The position numbers and the translations under genes are program-made. A stretch of DNA of 15,099 nt from an uncultured Planctomycetota bacterium (lineage in GTDB: Bacteria; Planctomycetota; SZUA-567; JAFGNG01), in NCBI GenBank assembly GCA_947311175.1, contig CAMZKK010000215.1:1-15099 (forward strand). The letters are read 5' to 3'. Positions 6,859 to 13,980 of the stretch are shown piece by piece. Position 1 is the first letter of the stretch, and each line of letters opens with the position of its first letter. Below the pieces are notes generated by a model. It did not search any database and was not told where the DNA came from. It saw only the letters and a program-made list of their open reading frames with translations.

Positions 6859-7827
6859 ATGATACGTACAATTTATGCTATCGCAAGAAATACGTTGTCT
6901 GAAACCATTCGTCAGAATGGCTTTGGAGTGCTATTGGCATTTTCATGCTTCATAATTGCAATGTCGCCAACCTTTGCGATGTTTACATTTGTTGATAGTG
7001 TCAAACTAGTCCAAGATATGGGATTGGCAACAATCTTGCTTAGTGGACTATTTCTTGGCGTTCTAAGCTCAACAAATGTAATTAACAACGAAATTGAAGG
7101 AAGAACCGCTCTCACAGTATTATCCAAACCGGTAAATCGAACATCTTTTGTCATTGGCAAGTTCCTTGGCATTGCTGCCTCTGTTAGTATTGCTACCTAC
7201 ATCCAAACCGTGGTCTTACTATTGACATATCGAATTGGAGTTAAAGATTCAGCCTCTGTCGAACTTGACTACGGGGCATTAGCAGGAATAATTATTGCCA
7301 CCATCGTATCGATAATCATAGCCATATATTACAACTATTTTTTAAATAGACCATTTATGACAATTGCAATTTGGTCGGTTTTTTTCTGCATTAGCGGTGC
7401 CGGATTATTTTTTATACTATTTAATAAAGAATATAAATTTGCACCATTTACCGATGGTTTAAATTATAATTTAATGATGGCTTCAAGCCTTACATTAATG
7501 GCAATTCTAATTTTAGTCTCAATCTCGGTAATGGCAAGCACTACCCTAAAGATGGTTGCAAACTTCGTGGTTAGCTTTTTGGCTTTCTTCGGTGGACTTT
7601 TGTCTGAATATATTATTAATCAATATGCCGAAAAATTTATTGCGGTAAAATACATCTTCAAAGCAGTTCCTGATTTTCAAATTTTTTGGATTACAGAATC
7701 CTTAACTGTAGGAAAAACAATTCCATTTATTTATGTTGAACATTGCCTTATCTATACCATTTATTACATAGGTGCAATCTTGTTGTTTGGAATATTATTT
7801 TTTAGTCGCAAAGAAGTAACCGGTTAA
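6859..7827 (+). CDS. ABC-2 type transporter permease
   Basis: A 322-residue membrane subunit of an ABC exporter, with about seven or eight hydrophobic helices. The N-terminus (MIRTIYAIARNTLSETIRQ) is the usual amphipathic lead-in of ABC-2/NatB-type permeases. The cytoplasmic motif EIEGRTALTVLSKPVNRTSF followed by VIGKFLG (78-103) is the coupling-helix signature of this family. Start ATG at 6859 is chosen because AGGA sits six bases upstream (6849-6852). An upstream in-frame ATG at 6832 adds nine residues and has no ribosome site. The partner ATPase is probably the gene at 13981, at the far end of the same run of closely spaced genes, an unusual separation for ABC halves. The next gene starts 16 bp after its stop. 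Substrate is unknown. Confidence 0.85.
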   Translation: MIRTIYAIARNTLSETIRQNGFGVLLAFSCFIIAMSPTFAMFTFVDSVKLVQDMGLATILLSGLFLGVLSSTNVINNEIEGRTALTVLSKPVNRTSFVIGKFLGIAASVSIATYIQTVVLLLTYRIGVKDSASVELDYGALAGIIIATIVSIIIAIYYNYFLNRPFMTIAIWSVFFCISGAGLFFILFNKEYKFAPFTDGLNYNLMMASSLTLMAILILVSISVMASTTLKMVANFVVSFLAFFGGLLSEYIINQYAEKFIAVKYIFKAVPDFQIFWITESLTVGKTIPFIYVEHCLIYTIYYIGAILLFGILFFSRKEVTG

Positions 7828-7843
7828 TTACAAGGAAGAAAAT

Positions 7844-9925
7844 ATGATAAACATACCTGAAAAAAAAGCAGAACATGTTGCCCTAGCTGGGATAATAGGT
7901 TCCTTAATATTTATTTTATTAAATCTTATCACTGCAAGTTTTTGTAATGCTGCTGCCTCCGTAGTAGCCGGCTATCAAGCAATAGCAATGCTATTGGTTT
8001 GGGGCATATCATGGCTATATCTTCGTGCAAAACGAATAGCAGATGAAGAGAAGCAATTAGTTGCAGAAGCAGAAAAAATAAGAAAGGAACAAGGAAGACA
8101 ACAGCTATTTGAAAACAATCAAATAGCCGAAGGCGTAGCACTTACAAGGTTTAAGGAGATGGATAAATGGGGCTCTATCATTGCCGGGTTATTTATCATA
8201 ACTCTTCAAGCAGTTGTCGGTGGATTTTATTTATACTCCTTACTCTTAAACTCAAAAGCGTTTCAATTAAAAAATAGTTTAGGATTACCATTTGGAAATG
8301 AAGAGCTTAGCAATACCGCATTTGCCTCTGCAGTAAGTTTCAGTATAGCTTTTATTTGTTTCCTTTTTGGCAAATATGCATCAGGGATGAGTAGAGTCAA
8401 AGATTTTCACATCCTTAAAGCTGGATCAGGTTTTACAATATTAGTAGCCTGTATTCATATTACAATGTCTGCTTCATTTTTATTTGGCTATTATGGATAT
8501 ATTGAAATAGATAATATTGTAGCAATAGTTATAGCCGGGTTAATGATTGTCATATCATTTGAAATGCTGATAAATCTTATTCTCGACTTTTATCGACCTC
8601 GAATTGCGGGGAAAGTAAATAGGCCTGTTTACGAATCAAGGATTGCTAGCCTCCTTGCCGAACCACAGGGTTTACTCAAAACATTTTCTCATACCTTAGA
8701 CTATCAATTTGGATTTGAGGTATCAGATACTTGGTTCTTTAAGTTTTTAAATAAAGCAATCGCACCACTAATCTTATTTCAACTTACAACTCTCTATCTA
8801 TTAACTACAATTGTAGTTATTGAACCGGGAGAGGTTGGCATTATTGAGCGTTGGGGTAAACCACGAGGAATGGAAAAATTGCCAAGTTTTAGAACCTCAG
8901 CAAACGGTCAAAAAATTATAGATGACTCAGCCTGGGATCAACTAGAAAAGCCACTAACAGCCGGCTACCATCTTAAATTACCATGGCCGATTGAGATTGT
9001 AAAAATTGTAAAACGAGATCTAGTTAGAACGTTATATATTGGTTCAAGTCAAGAAGAAGCAAAAAAGAAACGATTCTCATCTAATCTAGTAACATGGGAT
9101 ACAGAACATCTGAAAGGTGAATTTAAATATGCAATGCCTGTCCTTAGCAAATCATCAATTAGTAAAATAAAAAATACAAACAATAAAGAAAAAAAGAACA
9201 AGATACTTGATGTTATGTTTGTTTCCGGCTCAATCGATATCCATTATGTAATAGGAAGACTTAAGGACGGGGTGCCGGGTGGAGAAATTGTTCAAGGAGA
9301 TGTATATCGCTATCTTTATCGATATTCAAATCCGAAAAAAACATTAATTGCACTAGCTGAAAGTGAAGTTACAAAATATATGGCTGGAGCTAATTTTTGG
9401 GATGTTATTGTAAAGAAAGTAAATGCCACAGAAATAGAATTAAAAAATAATTTACAAGCTGAAGCAGATAAACTTGGTTTAGGGGTAAGAATTGTATTTG
9501 TATCTCTATCAAACATTCATCCACCCGTTGGTAAAGTTGGCAAGGCATATCAAGCAGTGGTTTCTTCAAAACAAGAAAAAGAAACAAAAATATATACTGC
9601 GAAAGCAAAGGCTGCCGTCCTCAAGGCAAGAACCCCTGGGGAAATTGCAGAAATGCTAAACAAAGCCAATAGCTACTATAATTCACGAACAATAGTTAGT
9701 AAGGCCATTGCCAGCAGATTTAACAACCAAAACAAAGCATACATCGCAGCACCGCAGGTTTATCTTCATCGTGAAAGGATGAATGCAATTGAGGAGGGTA
9801 TCTCTAAAGCAACAAATATCATTCTTGCCCCATCGACCGTTACCGTGGTTGTAGATGATAAGCAAGATACGGCAGCAGCAGCAATTAACAGTGCAATTGG
9901 TGAAGAAACAAGTAAAAAATATTAA
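7844..9925 (+). CDS. SPFH (HflK/prohibitin-like) protein with multi-pass membrane N-terminus
   Basis: A 693-residue protein with an unusual build. Hydrophobic helices lie near 13-36, 43-60, 110-134, 160-177, 194-215, 223-247 and 305-325; a charged helical loop (61-108) follows the second. The linker about 250-300 contains YESRIASLLAEPQGLL and LDYQFGFEVSDTWFFKFL, a segment I associate with PVC-group HflK-like proteins. The SPFH domain begins at VVIEPGEVGIIERWGKP (324-340). Its characteristic GVRIVFVSLSNIHPPVGKV lies near 547-565, followed by an alpha-helical region likely to mediate oligomerisation. Ordinary HflK has one membrane helix, about 400 residues and no such N-terminus. SPFH proteins form large ring-shaped membrane scaffolds, classically around FtsH, but no protease gene is nearby. 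AAGGA precedes the ATG. It is the first of three SPFH genes in tandem. Confidence 0.85.
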   Translation: MINIPEKKAEHVALAGIIGSLIFILLNLITASFCNAAASVVAGYQAIAMLLVWGISWLYLRAKRIADEEKQLVAEAEKIRKEQGRQQLFENNQIAEGVALTRFKEMDKWGSIIAGLFIITLQAVVGGFYLYSLLLNSKAFQLKNSLGLPFGNEELSNTAFASAVSFSIAFICFLFGKYASGMSRVKDFHILKAGSGFTILVACIHITMSASFLFGYYGYIEIDNIVAIVIAGLMIVISFEMLINLILDFYRPRIAGKVNRPVYESRIASLLAEPQGLLKTFSHTLDYQFGFEVSDTWFFKFLNKAIAPLILFQLTTLYLLTTIVVIEPGEVGIIERWGKPRGMEKLPSFRTSANGQKIIDDSAWDQLEKPLTAGYHLKLPWPIEIVKIVKRDLVRTLYIGSSQEEAKKKRFSSNLVTWDTEHLKGEFKYAMPVLSKSSISKIKNTNNKEKKNKILDVMFVSGSIDIHYVIGRLKDGVPGGEIVQGDVYRYLYRYSNPKKTLIALAESEVTKYMAGANFWDVIVKKVNATEIELKNNLQAEADKLGLGVRIVFVSLSNIHPPVGKVGKAYQAVVSSKQEKETKIYTAKAKAAVLKARTPGEIAEMLNKANSYYNSRTIVSKAIASRFNNQNKAYIAAPQVYLHRERMNAIEEGISKATNIILAPSTVTVVVDDKQDTAAAAINSAIGEETSKKY

Positions 9926-9964
9926 TCAAATTAACTACATAAGCAAATTTTGAAAGGACAACAA

Positions 9965-10894
9965 ATGAAAGATTTACGAAAAAACATTTGGACAATAATG
10001 GTAGCTGCGATACTTGTAATCGTGCTTGGCATCTATCTTTTTTCTTATCAAGTGCCATCAAACTACGTTGGAGTAAAATTTACCCTTGGTAAATTCAGCA
10101 CCGTAGATAAAGACCCTGGTCTAAAATTTAGATGGCCTGCCCCAATTCAAACGGTTCGACTACTTGATATGAGGATTAGACTATTTGACACAAAAAAACA
10201 AGAGCAATTAACAAAGGACAAGAATAATGTAATCGTCACCGTTAGCACAGGTTGGAACATTACCGATCCGAAAAAATTTGTTGAAAAATTAAAGACAGTA
10301 GATGAAGCGGAAAAAATGTTAAAGAGTAGAGTTGATAGTGCGAAGAACAAAGCGTTAGGAGAATATTACCTCAATGAATTAATAAATACCAATGCCGAAT
10401 ATCAACAAAAAAAATTCACTAACTTTGAAAATAGGATTAAATTTTTACTTAATAATGACCTTACAGCATCTGCCGATTGGGGGGTAAAAATTAGCTACCT
10501 CGGAATCAAACAATTAGCATTTCCTGAAGATACAACAGAAAAAGTTTTTGCTAGAATGATTGAAGAGCGAGCAGAGGAAAGCAAAAAATATCGTGCAGAA
10601 GGTGACAGTAAGGCAAAAGAAATAGTTTCATCAGCCAAAACAAATTCCGAAAAAATCCTCGCAGAAGCAAAAGCAAAGGCTGAAATCATCAAAGGTGATG
10701 GTGATGCCGAAGCTGCAACCTATTATAAAGTATTTAAGAAAAATCCAGATTTAGCTAAGTATTTACGAGAAATAAAATCGCTAAGAATCATTATGAATTC
10801 AGGAAATGTAACCCCAATTCTTGACCCATCAAAGCATTCACCATTTACGTTGTTAGAAGAAAATTCAGCACCGAAAATAAAACTTAACCAATAA
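9965..10894 (+). CDS. SPFH protein, HflC-like
   Basis: A 309-residue single-pass membrane protein. The membrane anchor is at about 9-29, then the SPFH domain starts at VPSNYVGVKFTLGKF with the PGLKFRWPAPIQTV strand pair, as in HflC. A coiled coil (about 200-245) contains EERAEESKKYRAEG and the KAEIIKGDGDAEAATYYK motif, and the C-terminus YLREIKSLRIIM plus TPILDPSKHSPF matches the end of HflC. In Escherichia coli HflC pairs with HflK to surround FtsH. Here the likely partners are the two SPFH proteins encoded on either side. Start ATG at 9965 has AAGGA six bases upstream; a TTG at 9950 would precede that ribosome site and is rejected. The orthology is by family, so I leave out the symbol. Confidence 0.87.
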   Translation: MKDLRKNIWTIMVAAILVIVLGIYLFSYQVPSNYVGVKFTLGKFSTVDKDPGLKFRWPAPIQTVRLLDMRIRLFDTKKQEQLTKDKNNVIVTVSTGWNITDPKKFVEKLKTVDEAEKMLKSRVDSAKNKALGEYYLNELINTNAEYQQKKFTNFENRIKFLLNNDLTASADWGVKISYLGIKQLAFPEDTTEKVFARMIEERAEESKKYRAEGDSKAKEIVSSAKTNSEKILAEAKAKAEIIKGDGDAEAATYYKVFKKNPDLAKYLREIKSLRIIMNSGNVTPILDPSKHSPFTLLEENSAPKIKLNQ

Positions 10895-10914
10895 TCATCA
10901 GGAGATAAAACATT

Positions 10915-12027
10915 ATGAAAACAAATAAAGTAAAAAATCCTGAAATAGAGGAAGAATTCGATCCGGCATCACAAAGCCTAACTGAAGCACTAACTATTGG
11001 GCTGTCCATGCTAAAAGGTTTGATGTTTCTTGTCATATGTACATTTATTATTCTTGGCGGATTCTATGTTGATGAAGGAACTTCAGTATTGGTTCGAAGG
11101 TTTGGAGAATACAAAAAAACCCCAGAAGGAATTGTCAAGGTGTATGAACCAGGGACTCTATATTATGCAATTCCACTCATAGACAAAAAAGAAGTTATTA
11201 ATCAAAAAGCCAGAGAGCTTACTTTTGATACAGAATTTTCTCCGGCAGGGGGAGTAGCAAGAACTAGCAAGGCAAAGCCAAAACAAAAACTGTCCCCCGC
11301 AATTGATGGTTACACAATAACTGGCGATATGAATATTATCCATAGCAAATGGAAATTAAATTACTGGATAAACGACCCCTACGCATTCAAAACAAGATTG
11401 CAAGATAAGGCAACAAAAACTTTTAACAAACAAACAGGAAAAGAAATTTACCGTAGCGGACCAGAACAATTGCTTGTTGAAACCTTTCTAAATGTTGTTG
11501 TTAGTTATACTGCCGGAACCACAGTGGATGATGCACTAAAAGGAAACTTAAAATATGTAGAAAGAATTAAACAAGCGACAATCAAAAAACTGAATCTTTA
11601 TGATTGTGGAATCAAGATTACCGGTATTCAGCTAACAAAACCTGCGGCACCTGGAATAACTATTCCTGCATTCACCGATGTAATTAATGCCAAAACAGAG
11701 TACAATAAAAAAATAAGTACAGCAGAAGGTATCGGAAGAGAAATTATCACAAACACAACAGGGAGAGCAAAGGAGATTGTTAACGCCTCTGAGGTATATA
11801 AACAAAAAGTAATATCTTCTGCACGTAGTGATGCTGACAACATAAAAGAACTTCTCGCTAAATTCAAGGATGATGAAGAAGGACTAAATATCTACCTTAA
11901 CCAATATCACTCAGAAGTAATCTCTGAAGTTTTAAGCAAATATAAACCTTTTGTTATTCGCCCTGGAGCAACTTGGTATGTGAATAAACATAAAGGTAAA
12001 AACAATTTTCTAAACGAAAATAATTAA
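10915..12027 (+). CDS. SPFH protein, HflK-like third paralogue
   Basis: A 370-residue protein with a polar N-terminal tail (1-27), one membrane helix (about 29-51), then an SPFH domain starting at VDEGTSVLVRRFGEYKKT. The conserved strand GITIPAFTDV and a helical/coiled segment (about 259-320, KTEYNKKISTAEGIGREI) follow. The HflK-type NIHPPV motif is replaced by GIQLTKPAAPGITIP, and an insertion rich in Lys/Ala (RTSKAKPKQK) sits inside the SPFH domain, so it is a divergent member. It lies between HflC-like and metal-pump genes with 20 and 15 bp gaps and strong AGGAG sites, so it is surely cotranscribed. Together with its two neighbours it probably builds a hetero-oligomeric membrane ring. A role in metal handling or pump quality control is inferred from context only. 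Confidence 0.8.
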   Translation: MKTNKVKNPEIEEEFDPASQSLTEALTIGLSMLKGLMFLVICTFIILGGFYVDEGTSVLVRRFGEYKKTPEGIVKVYEPGTLYYAIPLIDKKEVINQKARELTFDTEFSPAGGVARTSKAKPKQKLSPAIDGYTITGDMNIIHSKWKLNYWINDPYAFKTRLQDKATKTFNKQTGKEIYRSGPEQLLVETFLNVVVSYTAGTTVDDALKGNLKYVERIKQATIKKLNLYDCGIKITGIQLTKPAAPGITIPAFTDVINAKTEYNKKISTAEGIGREIITNTTGRAKEIVNASEVYKQKVISSARSDADNIKELLAKFKDDEEGLNIYLNQYHSEVISEVLSKYKPFVIRPGATWYVNKHKGKNNFLNENN

Positions 12028-12042
12028 TTATAGGAGATCAAA

Positions 12043-13971
12043 ATGTCTAGTGGATGTGCATGTTGTGGCAGCTCAACAAGTTGCTCAAGCGTTAATTCTG
12101 AAAAACAGCAAAACCTAGCGATTCTGAGACTAGTCGCAACCTTCCTTGGAGGTGCTTTAGTCCTTAACAGTTATTTAGCAACTTGGATATTTCCAGAAGA
12201 TGAAGTTAGAGCTGAGATTTCTGCAATCCTTGGTGCTATATTTCTCGGAGCACCGCTAATTATCGGAGCAATAAAAGATTTGTTAAATGGCAAGCTTACG
12301 ATGTATGAAATGGCAGCACTCGCTGTTGTCGCTAGTTTTTCTCTTGGTTATTATGCAGAAGCAGGATTGGTTTCGTTCTTCCTGTACCTTGGTGAGTTAA
12401 TCGAAAGTCGCACTGCATTAGGAGCAAAAGCCGCAATTGAAGACTTAGTAAAACTTACCCCCGGAACTGCTCACAAGATTGTTGATGGCAAAGAAACAGA
12501 CTGCGAAGTTTCTTTGCTAAAAAAAGGTGATATTGTTCGGGTTCGTCCCGGTGAAAACGTTCCTGCAGATGGCAATATTATCAAAGGAAGTAGTAGCCTA
12601 AACGAAGCAAGTGTTACCGGAGAGAGCCTTCCTGCCGACAAGCAAGAAGGCAGTAGTGTCTTTGCCGGAACTGAAAACTATACCGGGGTAATAGATGTTG
12701 AGGTTAGCAAGGTTGGGGACGATACCACTCTTGGCAAGGTAAGACATCTTATTTTAGAGGCAGAGTCAACAAGAATACCTTTGATGAATATTATTGATCG
12801 TCACGTTCAATGGTACACCCCAACGATTTTAATGGTTGCCGCCTTAATTATTTTCTTTACCGGTAATCCTCGCTATGCAATCGCTGCCTTGGTTGCAGCT
12901 TGCCCATGTGCATTAGTTATGGCAACGCCTACTGCGATGGTTGCGGGATTATCATGTGCAGCACGGCTTGGGATTCTCATCAAGAATGTAACCCATCTTG
13001 AATCGGCAGGAACCCTAACCGCTGTAATCTGCGACAAGACAGGAACACTCACCACCGGAAAACTTGCAGTTAGCAAACTAACCCCAGTTGATGGCGTTGA
13101 AGCAAGTCACTTACTTTTTATTGCAGCAAGTGCAGAAAAAAGCAGTAATCATCCGGTAGCTAAGGCAATGGCAAATGTTGCCAAAGAGGCAAACCTTGAG
13201 CTTGGGGACTGTCAAGAGATGAAAGAAGTAAGTGGAAAAGGAATAACCGCTTTAGTTGACAAGAAAAAAATAGTGGTGGGGCGTGAACTTTGGCTTAAAG
13301 AAAACAAATGCGATTTTACTAAATTCAATAAAGATAAAATTACCTCTGAAGAGGGACTAAGCAGTATGTTTGTCGCAGAAGATGGCGAATGTATCGGACT
13401 CATCGGACTTGAAGACCACGCTAGACCAGAGGCAAGAATGGCGATGGAAGAACTAAAATCATTAGGAATCAAATCCATTACCATGCTGACCGGAGACAAA
13501 TGAAGTGTTGCAAAAAAAGTTTCAAACGAGCTTGGTTGCACAGAAGTAGTTGCTGAATGTCTACCGGAAGACAAGCTAAAATTGGTTGAAGAGAAAAAAC
13601 AAGAAGGATATAAAGTTGCAGTTATTGGCGATGGAGTAAACGACGCCCCTGCCCTTGCTGCCGGTGATTTAGGAATCGCAATGGGAGCTGCCGGCAATGA
13701 TATTGCGGTAAACTCTGCATCAATAGCCTTGCTCAACAATGATCTAAGACGACTACCATTTATAATTACCCTATCTCGAAGAGTAAGAAAGGTTGTTTAT
13801 CAAAATTTAATCTTTGGCGTAATATTTATTATTGCAGGTATTTTTCTATCTGCATTTGGAAAAATCACTCCGATTGAGGCAGCGATTATGCACTGTATTG
13901 GTTCATTGCCGGTAATCTTCAACTCTGCTCGAATTGTGAGACTTGGCGAAGAAATGTCGGACAATAGATAA
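12043..13971 (+). CDS. P1B-type heavy-metal-transporting ATPase with in-frame TGA at codon 487
   Basis: A 643-codon frame (12043-13971) for a metal-ion pump, interrupted once by TGA at 13501-13503. Visible parts in order: a Cys cluster at the extreme N-terminus (MSSGCACCGSSTSC, C5, C7, C8, C14) instead of an HMA domain; about four helices to residue 121; actuator loop TGES (192-195); membrane metal site CPC (287-289); phosphorylated D331 in DKTGTLT; HP motif (370-371); then MLTGDK-[TGA]-SVAKKV; GDGVNDAPAL (529-538); and two last helices with HCIGS (617-621). Everything after the TGA is intact and in frame. As read, translation would stop at residue 486 and lose the ATP-hinge GDGVND and the last two helices, abolishing transport. 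Relatives I recall read TGDRWSVAKRV here, suggesting TGG became TGA. The CPC with an HxxGS end does not fit the textbook Cu or Zn subtypes, so the metal is unassigned. AGGAG precedes the ATG. Confidence 0.88.
13501..13503 (+). other. In-frame TGA codon inside the P1B ATPase
   Basis: The codons read ACC GGA GAC AAA TGA AGT GTT GCA, giving TGDK-stop-SVA. The open frame continues without another stop to TAA at 13969-13971. There is no ribosome site for independent translation of the rest; the next possible start is a TTG at 13582 without Shine-Dalgarno. Just downstream I find only a tiny GTTT-C-AAAC stem (13519-13527), not a convincing selenocysteine insertion hairpin. Confidence 0.9.
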
Positions 13972-13980
13972 GGATAAAAA

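Noticed and set aside
13501..13560. Selenocysteine at the in-frame TGA
   Set aside because: No Cys is expected at this position, and no stable hairpin with a suitable apical loop is visible at the right distance downstream.
13212..13739. Minus-strand 175-codon open frame opposite the P1B ATPase
   Set aside because: Ser/Pro-rich shadow of a strongly conserved gene with no ribosome site or motif of its own.
13582..13971. Separate small gene for the C-terminal part of the P1B ATPase
   Set aside because: Its only start is a TTG without a ribosome site inside the conserved domain, and the frame is continuous with the upstream part apart from the single TGA.
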